Notes: generated from the sequence alone by a model not told the origin. DNA of 64,000 nt from Trichomonas vaginalis G3 (GCF_026262505.1 NC_067207.1:30472082-30536081), one strand, 5' to 3'; counted from the first letter of the stretch, positions 8,239 to 18,639 are shown. Translations and numbers: made by a program.

Positions 8239-10392
8239 TTATTTCATGCAATGTTTTATTTCTGTGCCGTCTTCAAGTATGCCCCAGTACTTACGCTTGG
8301 AGAGGACATGAACTTCGGAAAATACCTTATCTAGCTTAAAACAGCCCATCTTTTCACCGACCATACCCATTTCAATGAGTTTGTTGTATCCTTCTTCGTT
8401 CGTCATGAGTGCGTCAATGTTCTCATAGTAAACCACAACTTTCGATTTGACTTCGGAGAAGAATTTGTTGTAGTTGTCAAGGACTGCTTTTGCGAACTGA
8501 GGGTAAGACCAATGTTCGACAATAGATTTTAATGTGGTTACTAAGCCACTTTGACCTTGAGTAAATTCGTACTTCAAAACAAAAGGAGAAAACCTTTCAA
8601 CAAAGTTGTCGACCTTCTCATAGTGTTTACTCTTCATCGCTTGAGGTTTCTTAATGGAATATCCCCATGTCGAATTCATAAGCAATTTGAGTGTCATTGC
8701 AAGTTTGGGGTTTTGAAGCTTTCCTAATATCATACAGTTGTTATGACTTTTCCAACCGTATAGTTCCTTCCCGGGAACTCACCATCTTCGTTTGGAATTC
8801 CAGTCGGAATATATTGGACAAACCTCATGTACGCAGCGTTAAGGTCGACATAGTATATCTTTTCGTTTGAGTCGAACTTGTCGCAACCAATTGGTCCAGT
8901 TTTTGGAAATTCAAGTGAGTCTCTTATCTTCTGAGAAACTTCTCCTGTTATCTCATAAACATCGTCGAAGCAACCTGTTTCATATAAAACCTTCTGACCT
9001 AACTCAGATGCTCTCCAATACAATTTGACGTCAATTGGATGTCTCAATGGAAGTTTGTTTATAGCATCTTGAAGTTCTTGCAACCTCATTGGAAGTTCTT
9101 CTGGTTCAGGTTGGTATCCGAACAATCCAACTCCTTTTGGAACTGTGTACTTCTTTTGTGCTAGAACTTTGTCTGGAACAACTTTTGGTCTTGCTAACAA
9201 TGAAAAGTTTGTTTCGTCTTTTGGTACAAAAGTTTCTGTCAGCTTGTCATCTGGAATTGGTTCCAACAAACCTTTCTCGAAAAGAATGTTAACAGCTCTG
9301 ACAATGTTGCACTTGCCTTTTCCGAACAATGGGTTTGTAAGACTTTCGTTCAACATGAAGTGGTTGTGGACAAGTACAATCTTCAACCATGGTAAGTCTT
9401 TGTCAACAACATAGTCGTCATGTGAAGAACCTTTCTCAGTCGGAATGTTGACTCGGATATTCACATTTGCCAACGGTGCAATTTTTGCCAATTGACCTCT
9501 GAGAATGTACCTTGTCTTCACACATGACTCAAGATACTTCATTTTCTCATCTGTAACAAGACCAGAGTTCCTGAGACATGTAAGAATGCAAGGTTCATTG
9601 ACAATTGTTTCAATTGAATTGTAAATTCCATACCTTGTCAAGTCAATGTCAGACTTATTTCTGAAGGGGAAGTATCCAGCATGTTGTCTGACTGCTTGAG
9701 GGTTAGGTTGGTACCATTCGAACTTGACGCTTGCAATTCCTTCAATTGCATTCAAAATGTCTGAGTCGGAGTCAAACATTTGTTCTCTCTTTGTAGTCTT
9801 GAAAGCGTCAAGAAGTTGTGCGGCTGTTGTGACATTGCCATGTGCATAGTAAATGTGACCATCCAAATCTGTTATGGTCAATCTGAGATTGTGTCCTTTC
9901 TTATTTCCGTCTTGTATGGCAGCAAGTACACCCATGAAGCCTTCTTTGTTCTTTCCTTCGTCAAAGTTTTACTGTAAAGGTTCGACCAGATGTAATTTGA
10001 CTTCTAACTTCACGATACTTTCATATGCATATCTTGTTCTTTCCATGGGAGCATGTGTGTCTTCACCTTTTCCTTTTTTCCTTCTCAAAGGATGCAATTG
10101 TTCGTCATGTTTCCAGTAGAATCTGGCAAAGCCGTCGTGTCCTTCAACTTGAGGTTCACTAACATCGAAAGGCATGTCCATAAGACGTTCTTCTTCTAAC
10201 CTCTCTAGTCTGTTTTGGATAATTTGCACGTGCTGTTTCCAAGTCCATTTCGTAGCGAAGACCAGACAATTTGTCATAGACTTTTATGGGTCTTCCCTTC
10301 CTATATTTAAAATTCTTCGAAACTCTCCAACCATATCTTTGCAATTCTGCTTTTATTCTAGCAGATTTTCTATCCATTCTATATGGGGGCAT
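8239..10392 (-). pseudogene. Protein-primed family-B DNA polymerase, copy A (broken)
   Basis: Same gene as 38,621-40,774 in copy B, where the frame is open throughout. The polymerase motifs are recognisable (see that entry). Copy A is broken, with about four breaks. In A the next gene follows after a short spacer, whereas in B an HNH endonuclease gene lies between. Confidence 0.88.
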
Positions 10393-10421
10393 TTTTATAA
10401 AAATAAAAAAATGTTTTTCCT

Positions 10422-11004
10422 TTACTTTACATAACCGCCCGCTACCATAAGTCTTTGACGCCAACCCATACCAGCTAATGAAGGTTGACTTGGTTTAGTC
10501 TCCAAACTAAACTTTGGTTTTGGTTTATCTTCAGTTTTTGGCTTCCCTTCTTCTATCGGTTTTTCGTCACTTTTTGGTTCCTTTGACTTTACCTCACTTG
10601 CAGGAACAGTTGTGTCGTCAACATCTTCATAAATATCATATGCCATTTGTTTTTGTTTTCCTTTCAACTTTTTGTGTTTGTTGTAAAGTTTAGAATATTT
10701 CGACTCTAAGTCAATGAGATGTTCTATAATGAACTGTTGGTCAGTGAAGTAAACTTTTCCATCTGTTGTCTCGAAAGCTCCTTCAGACTTCAATATTTTA
10801 TTTGTGAGAGTCTGTTTTTTTGAGATACTAGCCGTTTCCATTTTTATGAAAAGTGACTTTGTAGTTAGGATTTGTATTTCCAGACCTGGCACTTTCTATT
10901 ATTGAATTTTTCTCTTCATCTGTAAGTTCTTTGACAGGTTTTGACAATGGTTCTGAACTTTTTGTTTGTGGTGTCAAATCTACCGTTTCAACTTCTTCGG
11001 TCAT
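10422..11004 (-). pseudogene. Maverick charged protein of about 194 residues, copy A (broken)
   Basis: Homologue of 38,005-38,589 in copy B. Contains a central segment LTNKILKSEGAFETTDGKVY, a K-rich coil, an acidic and proline-rich stretch, and the C terminus GWRQRLMVAGGYVK. It sits behind a CTGAGATGAAATG leader shared with the small gene upstream. About one or two breaks. Function unknown. Confidence 0.6.
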
Positions 11005-11023
11005 TTCATCTCAGTAAAAAATT

Positions 11024-11185
11024 TTAGTTTGGTTTGGTTGTTTTCAACTGGTGTTGTTTAGGTTTTTTAAGTCGGTCTAAAACTTCCTGAGGTATAGGAA
11101 GAACTTGACAAACACGTGGTGGTGTAACTGCTGGAAGCCGACAAATCCATCTTGAACCCATTTGTCTCAATGCTGTATTGTTCAT
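11024..11185 (-). CDS. Small Maverick protein, 53 residues
   Basis: Short intact frame with an ATG at 11,185 after the TACTGAGATGAA leader also used by the next gene downstream. It begins MNNTALRQMGSRWICRLPAV and ends in a basic, proline-containing tail. Copy B has a 50-residue version at 37,833-37,985. Conservation of the start, the leader and most residues between the two copies argues that it is a real gene. Function unknown. Confidence 0.6.
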   Translation of the reverse strand: MNNTALRQMGSRWICRLPAVTPPRVCQVLPIPQEVLDRLKKPKQHQLKTTKPN

Positions 11186-11203
11186 TTCATCTCAGTAAAA
11201 ATT

Positions 11204-11602
11204 TTACATTCCCCACGTTTGAGGCAGTTGAGGTTGGTTATTGTTTACCCACTGTTGTGCATGGTTATATCCTCTGTTAAAGAATCTTTCACCTTGGTCC
11301 ATATAGTGCCCTGCTTGGTTATAGTAGTCATTTGCTTGTTATAGTAGTTTCCTGCTTGTCTTCCTACATTGTCCATCCATCCTTGAACTTTTCCTCTTGT
11401 TTCAGGATTTGAATAAGATTTGCTGCATCTCGTGCTACCTCCCAACCTTTCTGTACAGTTTGTATAATAGGTTGTGCTTTCTCTTTCAGTATACCTAATG
11501 TACTCAAAATCTTCCTTCCAATTCCAAATGCACCTCTGGCTATTGTTCCCACTGCGGGCAAAATCTAGATGCGACTCCTGCTAATGCGCCAAATAAACCC
11601 AT
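11204..11602 (-). pseudogene. Maverick small hydrophobic/amphipathic protein, copy A (broken)
   Basis: Homologue of 37,412-37,813 in copy B (133 residues). The N-terminal glycine- and alanine-rich segment (FLPAVGTIARGAFGIGRKI) looks amphipathic, followed by a helical part and an Asn/Gln/Tyr-rich tail. It is divergent from the integrase gene, with 16 bp between the start codons. About two or three breaks. Confidence 0.6.
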
Positions 11603-11618
11603 TTCTTATGGGTTAAAA

Positions 11619-12579
11619 ATGACGAATTCAAACAAGGACCCGTATGTTTCTAAGGCAACAAAGAAAGCACTCATGGTAAAAATCTTTAGTTCAACACCAA
11701 ATGCTTGGTTTATGGATATCTTGGAAAACATTCCGAGGTATAGAGAAGATGGACCTCCATACTGGCTAATATTTGTCGGTCAAAACACAAGATACTGTGA
11801 AGCCATACCATTATGGTCCAAAAATATTTTAGATGTGAAAACTGCTTTGACAATATTCGTTGACAAATACCATCCAACAAAACTGACATCTGACTATGAA
11901 AGTTCTTTCAAATCAGACGATATTAAAAACTATCTGCGTTCAAAAAATGTAAACCAATATTTCATTGTCGACCAAAACCATTCTGCTCTTGGTGTCATTG
12001 ACGGTTGTATAAAAATGTTAAGAGACTTAAACCAACCACAAGGTGGTGAAGCAAATGAAATGTCATATGACGACAAGTATAGACACTTCTCCATGGCAAA
12101 GATGAGACAAGTTTTAAATATTTACAATAGCCGTAAACAAAAAGGTTTGGGAAACCACTCCCCCGAAAGAAATGAAAAACAACCCTGACTTAGAGAAAGA
12201 CTATATATTTAACAATTTAGTCAAAAGAGACAAACAAGAAAGAATGCCGGGCTTCAAACTTCAGAAAGGTGACAAAGTAAAAATAGAAATACCTAAACGC
12301 GACCCATATGAAAATACTATTGACTATGACAACAATGGGAACCCGACAGGTACTCACATTCGTGTTCGTAAAAATAGAAGAAAGTATACAAGAGAATATT
12401 ATGAAGTTTTAGGCAAACATGGCAAAATGTACACACTGCAAGCAGAAGATAAAACTACTATTGTCAGACCTCGTTTCAAACTTGTCAAAGTTCAAGGTGG
12501 TATACTTTCAAAGACAGTTCCTAACAAATATAAGACAACTCCTGACGAATATGCTAAAGAAGTTGAAAATGACGACTAA
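11619..12579 (+). pseudogene. Retroviral-type (DDE) integrase, copy A (broken)
   Basis: Maverick integrase of the retroviral/rve family; the intact copy is at 36,435-37,394 in B. The core contains WFMDILENIP and TSDYESSFKS acidic blocks. The C-terminal part has GDKVKIEIPKRDPYENT, typical of the SH3-like or chromo-like tail. It overlaps the fibre gene on the other strand by a few bases, as in copy B. About one break. Confidence 0.85.
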
Positions 12580-13850
12580 GCATTTCTATACCATGCGTAA
12601 ACTGTCATGTAAGGTGGCATGTAGTCTTTACTTTGTCCCGTTGTTTGCGTATACCCTGAAACGCGATGTGTATGGTTTCCTTCTCCCTGTGTGTTACCCC
12701 AGAAACAATTTATAGCAAACTGAACGTTGTCTTTAACATCATATCCTTTACCTTTTTTCATTGCTGACCAATCCCAAAATCTATGCTTATGCCAACCTGC
12801 TTGAGATGTACTTAAATCTACGTAGTGACTGTGCGCAGGTAAATTTGCACCTGAAATCGTTTTACTTCCGCCTGTTTCCTTTGAAGAGTTTGCACAATAC
12901 AAAAACCTGTCGACTATTTGAGTCCAAGTTCCAAAACCAAGTACTACTTCTGGTCTGGTAGAGTTCATTGACGTATAAATAGAACCTATAGGATATACTG
13001 TTTGAAGTATTTCTGTCTTTAATGTTTGAAGCTCTGTTTTGTCAGCTTTCTTCTCTAACATCGTTGGTAGTTCATATGCTTCAAAGTTTCTGGCATGCTC
13101 TTCGATATTCCTGCAACTGTTATCTAAATTGTTAAGAGTATCTTTTACACTAGTGCTTGGATTCTCTGAAGGTGCACTTGAACCAAGGTCAAAGTTCAAT
13201 ATTATATCATCTGCTGTAAAAGTTGTAAAACTTGTATGTGTATGGTTCTTGTCAGCTTTAAGGTCTAAACATCCTGAAACCCATCCTGTATCGGCTTTAG
13301 ATTTTAAAATCTTTGATGTCCGTTCATGGTACCATTCAACCATTTCTTTAATTTCTTTACCTTTTTCATCCACATATTCCTTATCTGCTTTCTTCACTAA
13401 CGCACTAGCCACACATGCTAACTCATCGTTAACATATGTTTTATCTGCTTTGCCATCTAACTTTTCTTGAAGTTCATCTACGTCATAGATGTTATGTGTA
13501 TGATGTTTTTGTGGGTATGTTCTTTCTGTCCATGCGAGAATATAGTCTTTTGTTGCATCTACATACTCTTTGTCAGCTTTGTTGTCAATATCTGCTTTCA
13601 AAAGAAGTTCAGATATAGGCTTCTCGTTTAAAGTTCCTTTTGTTGGATTTACACAGACAGTATGGTTCTTATTGTCTTGAAATAGAAACTCATCTGTCAT
13701 TGGGTTTATCGTCAGTTTTAAGTTTCCTTCTTTCAATGACTCAGATATCTTAGAATAGTTTGAAAAGTTTGTTGTGTTCTTATTTAGAGCTTGCACAATG
13801 AGTTGTCGGTTGTGTTGTATTTCTCTCATAGACGCTGTTTCTTTCGACAT
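12576..13850 (-). CDS. Fibre-like protein with phage-type tail-collar C-terminus, 424 residues
   Basis: Intact. The N-terminal 80 residues (MSKETASMREIQHNRQLIVQ) are shared with copy B and probably anchor the protein. The middle is a string of short KADKEYV/KADKTYV segments, as in trimeric phage fibres. The C-terminal 130 residues hold YPIGSIYTSMNSTRPEVVLG, GTWTQI, ANLPAHSHYVD, GNHTHR and MPPYMTVYAWYR, which fit the phage tail-collar domain. A role in host attachment is inferred. The centre differs strongly from copy B. It shares a bidirectional leader (13,851-13,868) with the next gene. Confidence 0.78.
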   Translation of the reverse strand: MSKETASMREIQHNRQLIVQALNKNTTNFSNYSKISESLKEGNLKLTINPMTDEFLFQDNKNHTVCVNPTKGTLNEKPISELLLKADIDNKADKEYVDATKDYILAWTERTYPQKHHTHNIYDVDELQEKLDGKADKTYVNDELACVASALVKKADKEYVDEKGKEIKEMVEWYHERTSKILKSKADTGWVSGCLDLKADKNHTHTSFTTFTADDIILNFDLGSSAPSENPSTSVKDTLNNLDNSCRNIEEHARNFEAYELPTMLEKKADKTELQTLKTEILQTVYPIGSIYTSMNSTRPEVVLGFGTWTQIVDRFLYCANSSKETGGSKTISGANLPAHSHYVDLSTSQAGWHKHRFWDWSAMKKGKGYDVKDNVQFAINCFWGNTQGEGNHTHRVSGYTQTTGQSKDYMPPYMTVYAWYRNA

Positions 13851-13868
13851 TTTTATTCTAGATAAAAT
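13851..13868. promoter_or_regulatory. Bidirectional virion-class leader
   Basis: The 18-bp gap between two divergent genes reads TTTTTATTCTAGATAAAAT, nearly palindromic around TCTAGA. Each direction resembles the TTTTTA-(about 9 nt)-TAAAATG leader found before the capsid genes. The corresponding gap in copy B is 34,414-34,431. Confidence 0.5.
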
Positions 13869-14717
13869 ATGCTTTCAATAGAAAAAGAAAATTCTAGAGT
13901 TGCTACAACTAAACCATTAGATGAACTTTTTACTAATGTCGGTCAAAAGTTTGAGACAGAGACCGTAAAGCATGAAGGCTATCGGTTTGACTACCCATTG
14001 AGATGGCTAAGAGACCCATCCGTCACAAAAGCTATTGGCTTTCGTAGAATGAAGTTCATTTCAGAAGCCATACATGGTTTCCCATTTACGGTCGGTTTTG
14101 AAGTTCGATACTATAACAAAGAAAAACGTACGTATGAGAAATTTGAACAGGGAAAACTTTTACAAGTTAGTTTGCTTGTAAACTTAGAAACAACTCTTCA
14201 AGCTTTTCAAGAAAAAATAAACGATATCTATCTCGAATATGCAAACCAGTTTAACATTGACGAAGGAGAGTACCATCTCGATATTATATATGACAGGAAA
14301 AATGCAACTGTTAAAATCAATAGAATAGAAGACCTTGGAGAAAACGTTTATATTTCTACAAAATATAACAACTTGGCATGGTATAGGTTTATGAGGATGT
14401 TAAATCAGCCTGCAGAATATCCAGTACACCCGAACTTTTATGAAGTCGAAAACCCTAATGGAACATATGAAAATGTTTTCGACTCAGATGCTATTATCGT
14501 TCATGCTTCATTTTCTGGTGCACAAAACTCTTTTTTATGCTTGGCAAATGACTTTTACGAAAAACCTACAAAGCTATATGAACCACCGAGTGGAAGTATT
14601 TCAGACTTTCAAGTATGGTTTACTACAGATGGAAGAAAGAGAATAGTTCCATTATACCATGCGTTTTACTTAGAACTTAGTTTCATATACAACTACTATC
14701 GAACGGTAAAAATATAA
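13869..14717 (+). CDS. Maverick conserved protein of 282 residues (paralogue of 7,323-8,183)
   Basis: Intact, beginning MLSIEKENSRVATTKPLDEL. It shares YRFDYPLRWLRDPSVTKAIG and the C-terminal FQVWFTTDGRKRIVPLYHAF with the 286-residue protein of the same element. Divergent from the fibre gene. I do not recognise the family; the leader class and the neighbours suggest a virion or assembly role. The copy in B at 33,566-34,413 is broken. Confidence 0.7.
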   Translation: MLSIEKENSRVATTKPLDELFTNVGQKFETETVKHEGYRFDYPLRWLRDPSVTKAIGFRRMKFISEAIHGFPFTVGFEVRYYNKEKRTYEKFEQGKLLQVSLLVNLETTLQAFQEKINDIYLEYANQFNIDEGEYHLDIIYDRKNATVKINRIEDLGENVYISTKYNNLAWYRFMRMLNQPAEYPVHPNFYEVENPNGTYENVFDSDAIIVHASFSGAQNSFLCLANDFYEKPTKLYEPPSGSISDFQVWFTTDGRKRIVPLYHAFYLELSFIYNYYRTVKI

Positions 14718-14721
14718 TCTT

Positions 14722-14964
14722 TTAATACGGTTGAGGTGTTGGATTTGGTTGCCAACTAGACTGTGGTGCAGGTTCAGGCTGTTGTATAACAGGAGCTTGT
14801 TCTTCTGGTTCAGGGTCTTTAGGTATAATACCAACGAACTGACCTACTCTTTTACCAATATTTTTGACTCCGTTCCATACTCCTCTTCCGACAGATTTTA
14901 TTCCATTCCATATACCTCTTCCAACATTTCGAAAGAAGTTTCCAATACTACTGAAGAAACCCAT
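14722..14964 (-). CDS. Small amphipathic, membrane-active-looking protein, 80 residues
   Basis: Intact and identical in length to the B copy at 33,319-33,561. The N-terminal 45 residues repeat glycine, aromatic and basic residues (GFFSSIGNFFRNVGRGIWNG, then two more WNG-type turns) and would form an amphipathic helix. The C-terminal half is rich in P, E and Q. The pattern recalls membrane-active internal virion peptides such as the start of adenovirus protein VI; this is analogy, not homology I can show. It has a TTTTTACATATAGTAAAATG leader. Confidence 0.65.
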   Translation of the reverse strand: MGFFSSIGNFFRNVGRGIWNGIKSVGRGVWNGVKNIGKRVGQFVGIIPKDPEPEEQAPVIQQPEPAPQSSWQPNPTPQPY

Positions 14965-14982
14965 TTTACTATATGTAAAAAT

Positions 14983-15345
14983 CTAATGTCCGCCTAGTCT
15001 CTTACGTTTCCTTCTGAGTTCCATAGCATTTTTTAACTGGAGCTCATACATTCTATTTCTCCTCTGGTAGAAAACATACTCTGGGTCAACTCCTGTGTTC
15101 GCGTCATCTGCATAGAGTTGTTTATATCCCACTTCAGGGTTTGTATAAAACTCTTTCCATCTCATATTTGCATACCATGGTGGCAAACCTAACGCAGCGT
15201 CATTTGACATGGCAGTTTGCATTTGTACATCTGTTGGCACTTGACCATAGTTTGCCATTGCAGTTTGTATTCTAACTTCATTTGGAATATTCTCTGGGTT
15301 TGGTTGTCCAGGTTGCTGTGCATTCGCTAAGTTCTGTGCGTCCAT
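14983..15345 (-). CDS. Maverick conserved small protein, 120 residues
   Basis: Intact and nearly identical to the B copy at 32,938-33,300. The N-terminal half is rich in Q, N and P with a repeated (V/I)QTAM segment. The C-terminal half holds PPWYANMRWKEFYTNPE and ends in a basic RRKRKRLGGH tail, suggesting nucleic-acid contact. Function unknown. Confidence 0.65.
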   Translation of the reverse strand: MDAQNLANAQQPGQPNPENIPNEVRIQTAMANYGQVPTDVQMQTAMSNDAALGLPPWYANMRWKEFYTNPEVGYKQLYADDANTGVDPEYVFYQRRNRMYELQLKNAMELRRKRKRLGGH

Positions 15346-15368
15346 TTAATATTAGATAAAAATATCTC

Positions 15369-15500
15369 TTACGAGTACATATACTGGACATTTGCAGGCA
15401 TTGGTTCATCTTCATATTCTCTATATCTTTCTGCCACGTCAAATAAGTAAATGACACAATGGAAAAAACCTAAAACAAGTAGTCCTATTTCAAACCACAT
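15369..15500 (-). CDS. Small single-pass membrane protein, 43 residues
   Basis: ATG at 15,500, overlapping the last 16 bases of the methyltransferase gene. Residues 2-20 (WFEIGLLVLGFFHCVIYL) form one hydrophobic membrane segment, followed by an acidic tail ending NVQYMYS. Copy B has a broken version at 32,784-32,914. The overlap suggests translation from the same transcript. No family recognised. Confidence 0.55.
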   Translation of the reverse strand: MWFEIGLLVLGFFHCVIYLFDVAERYREYEDEPMPANVQYMYS

Positions 15501-16303
15501 TTACTTACCAATAAAATTTCTTTGTTGTGACACTTTTTCCGGTTTATAGGACCTCTCTCATATTCTATCTTGTCATATCTAAACTCATAGTCATGTATGT
15601 CCTCTAACCATCTCATGACACTTTCCAAACCACTTTTATCGGATGTAAAGTAAAAGCATGGATGGTTATGTAAAACGTCTAAAGTTTCTAAAGAGTCTCT
15701 CAAAGTCCAGTCTACTTGGTATTGAAAATCCCATGTGTTATAGAACGGCGGGTCTACTATAAAGAAAATATTTTCCTTGTCTTTAAATTTTTCATACAAC
15801 TCTGTCCAATGACATCTCACAAACTCTATACCCTCAATATATTTTTCTATGTTCTCTTTGAAAACATTTGTATAGTTAAGATATAAAACGTTTGACATAA
15901 GTGTTTCAATGTCATGAACTCTTATAGAACCACTATATAATAGTCTAGAAGATATACTATCCCAGTCTATATACTCTGCTTTTTTCAAAACCTCTCTGAC
16001 AATATCTTTCTTATCTAATGGTATACGTTCCATCTTACCTATAGGTATCTTTTCTTTTAACTCTTTCAATATTTTGTTTGTGTCTGGTATATGTTTGAGA
16101 CGGTTCATATAGTTGTCGAAGTCATTGCATATAATCTTTGAGTCAGGAAATATTGTATGGCACAAATGGGATATATAGAAACTTCCACCGAACAAGTCTA
16201 CAAATGTTAGACCATTCGGTAGTTTCTTAAGTTCTCTCAATAGAATATCTTTACATCTACTCTTATTTCCAAAGAAGGGTAACGGTGGTTTTGTAAAATT
16301 CAT
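15485..16303 (-). CDS. Dam-type DNA adenine methyltransferase (D12 class), 272 residues
   Basis: Intact N6-adenine DNA methyltransferase of the Dam (D12, alpha) class. Residues 5-14 (KPPLPFFGNK) are the SAM-binding start, FVDLFGGS is the glycine motif, and IVDPPFYNTW is the catalytic DPP(Y/F) motif. It transfers a methyl group from SAM to adenine; in a Maverick it could mark element DNA or block restriction-like attack, which is inference. It lies just inside the terminal repeat, with a TTTTTATTATTG-TATATAAAATG leader. Copy B has an intact copy at 31,980-32,798. Confidence 0.87.
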   Translation of the reverse strand: MNFTKPPLPFFGNKSRCKDILLRELKKLPNGLTFVDLFGGSFYISHLCHTIFPDSKIICNDFDNYMNRLKHIPDTNKILKELKEKIPIGKMERIPLDKKDIVREVLKKAEYIDWDSISSRLLYSGSIRVHDIETLMSNVLYLNYTNVFKENIEKYIEGIEFVRCHWTELYEKFKDKENIFFIVDPPFYNTWDFQYQVDWTLRDSLETLDVLHNHPCFYFTSDKSGLESVMRWLEDIHDYEFRYDKIEYERGPINRKKCHNKEILLVSKCGLK

Positions 16304-16354
16304 TTTATATACAATAATAAAAATGTTTTTACCTGAAAAAGTGACAGAAAAGGC

Positions 16355-16623
16355 TTCTCAAAGTATACTTCCTTGGAACGCCCGTAACTTTTCCTGTAGC
16401 GACGATAGACCCTTACTTGTCCGGACAAAGTTGTACTATTTTTTTTTACCGAAAAGTCAACGACAACGACTTTCAAAAATTTTATGGGCTAGAAGGGGCG
16501 CAGCCCCTGGGAAGCCCCCTATACCCAAAAAAAACTTCATTTTATACTTCATTTATACTAAACATCTTCGGGGCTAGAGGGCACGGAGTGCCTGGAGGCC
16601 CCATTCCCTTTTTTTTTTTTTTT
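16355..16623. repeat. Maverick A terminal inverted repeat
   Basis: Matches, in inverse orientation, the left end of copy B (31,670-31,928) and, in the same orientation, its right end (57,790-58,058). Recognisable parts are CCGGACAA, CGTTGTCGTTGACTTTT on the other strand, and the outer GGGGCCTCCAGGCAC block with an internal GGCACT-CGTGCC hairpin. It ends in a run of 15 T (16,609-16,623). The outer end of the element lies in or at this run. Confidence 0.88.
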
Positions 16624-17130
16624 AAATATAGCAAGCTTATTCAAATGTAAATCTTCAGATGCAAGGATTCTGTGTCATGCGTATTTTTTTTTCACATCTA
16701 TATAAGACAACAAATAAATATTTACGAAATGAGTAAGTATTTTTGTTACCAGTCTAGTTTCAGATGTTGTGATTTGATCAAAAACAGATTTCTTTGTGAA
16801 AGAATTTGTGATAACTTTTGAATAATGCTAATAAATTTTTGAGAGAGTTTTTGGAACATTTGCTTGCTAGGCTAATACAAATGAGTTCCTAAAAGCAGCA
16901 CGTTTGAAATCTTCTGTAAACATCTCAAAACAACTTAACCGTTATTCGATAATATAAGGAAATAATCCTTTTTGTGATATTTCATATGAAAGTAAATAAT
17001 TGAGAAAGTTATTTCCATACAATTTTTTCGTCTTCGTTCAAAAACAACCTTCACAAAAATTCAAAAATTGTGAGACTTTCAATACTTTTGTTTACAGTAA
17101 TTTTCTTCTTAGAAAATAGGTTAAAGTGGA
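16624..17130. other. Host intergenic region
   Basis: AT-rich sequence between the Maverick A end and the kinase gene. I see no gene, RNA or repeat in it. No clear TCA(C/T)(A/T)-type initiator was found close to the kinase ATG. Confidence 0.6.
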
Positions 17131-18267
17131 ATGAATTTGGATACTAACTTGCTCAAAGAATATGAACTTAAGACAGTAATAGGTGAAGGAGGATTTGCTC
17201 AAGTGTTTTTAGCCAAACATTTACCAAGTAACTCAGATGTTGCAATAAAAGTGATTCCAAAAAACGTCGCAAACGAACCTGATCATCTCAAATATATCAA
17301 TAAAGAAATTCAAATTCTCCGCGAAATCAAACATCCTTTCATTTGCGGACTTTATGAAGTTTTAGAATCAAGCGAATATTTATATATTGTCCTCGAGTAT
17401 TTAGAAAATGGTACATTACTTGATGAAATAAATCTAAATGGTCCACTAAAGGAAAGGGACTCAGCCATAGTCTTCGCAGAAATCATGCTCGCTCTAAAAT
17501 ATCTTCATACAAAGGTTCATATTGTTCACAGAGATTTGAAAGCGGAAAATGTCCTTTACGATGGTAATCATAACATTCGAATTATAGATTTCGGTTTTGG
17601 AAAAGAAATGGATCCAGATCAATATTTTCAGACTCAATGTGGGTCGTTATTCTATGCCGCTCCAGAAATCATTCAAGGACAGAAATACTCATACTCCGTA
17701 GATATTTGGAGCGCTGGGATATTACTCTTTGCATTGAATTCAGGCTTCCTTCCCTTCGACGATCAGAATCTTGCAAAGCTTGCACAAAAGATCATTTATC
17801 AAGAAGTAACATATCCAGCTTATTTCTCAGTATCACTTAGAGATCTTCTCACAAAAATGTTGAACAAAGATCCGGTTCAAAGGCCTTGCGTTGATGAGAT
17901 TTTGCAACACCCATAGCTTAAAGACCAAGTTGCTCAAATAGAAGGTATGCTTAACTCAGTTAATATCGATGAAAACGCAATCGACCAAGAATTAAGAAGA
18001 TATCATTCAGAAGATAACCTGTTTCACAATATTATCGAGCGCCAATACATGACGAACGAGATTAAGCAGATGTTCTTTAAATCAAGACAACAGGCCATTA
18101 CACGGAAATCTTGCGCTCATATTGTGATCCCAGATAAGACTGTATTGGAACTTCGTAATAAGAAACAAAATAGAGTGAGCAAAGACTTCACTACTAACAA
18201 ATCTCCTGCAAAACCTCCTAGTAAGGCACTAATTAAGAAACCGAAGTTGATCAAGGTTAATTTTTAA
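17131..18267 (+). pseudogene. CAMK/SNF1-like Ser/Thr protein kinase with one in-frame TAG
   Basis: Host kinase gene. The first 261 residues form an almost complete catalytic domain: GEGGFAQV loop (18-25), VAIK lysine 40, HRDLKAEN (133-140), DFG (153-155), APE (177-179) and DIWSAG (191-196). The frame then meets TAG at 17,914-17,916, exactly where the family has Trp in the H-P-W-L motif (here LQHP-TAG-LKDQ), and stays open for 117 more codons to 18,267. A single TGG to TAG change explains this. The downstream part has a basic, Lys- and Pro-rich C-terminus as in other trichomonad kinases. Either a young pseudogene or a truncated but active 261-residue kinase. Confidence 0.85.
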
Positions 18268-18639
18268 TTATTATATTTGTTTTCTGTTATATAAACACTG
18301 TTTGAATATTTTTAAACCCCAAATTTATTTACGAATATGAATTCGATCGGCAAAATTAAAAATTAAATCTGTTGTCACTGAAAGAACACATTTTTATAAC
18401 ATTATTAATCAAGTTCTTAAGCGAGAGTGCATTCTGAAATGTTTCACACAAATCTCGTATTCGATTTTTATAAGTTGTGAAAACAGCTGAAGAAAATAGA
18501 CGTATAAACTTGAATATATATGATGATATAGTGAACCGATATGTAATTTCAAAATAATCGTGATAATATTTCGGATATGTTGTCATGTTGAGTGATTAAA
18601 ATCGGAAATGAATAATACAATAAATATTTAGTACACAAA
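18268..18639. other. Host intergenic region between convergent genes
   Basis: AT-rich, 372 bp, between the kinase and the convergent diacylglycerol kinase gene. I see no gene or repeat. T. vaginalis 3' ends usually lie close to the stop codon, so both probably terminate here. Confidence 0.5.

Larger units (their letters stand above)
1..16623 (-). mobile_element. Maverick/Polinton copy A, partial (one end outside the window)
   Basis: Maverick (Polinton) DNA element of the trichomonad type. The parts seen, from the right-hand terminal repeat leftwards, are Dam-type methyltransferase, small virion-like proteins, fibre protein, integrase, family-B polymerase, KilA-N genes, packaging ATPase and the end of an SF3 helicase. 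The order matches copy B from its left end to about 48.7 kb, so copy A continues beyond position 1. Nucleotide identity to B is very high in most genes, which implies a young insertion. It is broken, with about ten or more breaks in the visible part. It differs from B in gene content at three places: the repeat-flanked slot, the HNH gene and the small helicase-tail gene. Confidence 0.93.

Noticed and set aside
16323-16577. Short frames in the Maverick A terminal repeat
   Set aside because: They lie within the inverted repeat and hairpins, are not conserved in the other ends, and show no protein-like pattern.
17131-18267. Reassigned TAG codon in the kinase gene
   Set aside because: TAG is used as a normal stop elsewhere in the window, for example at the end of the ankyrin gene at 22,805; a single mutation is simpler.
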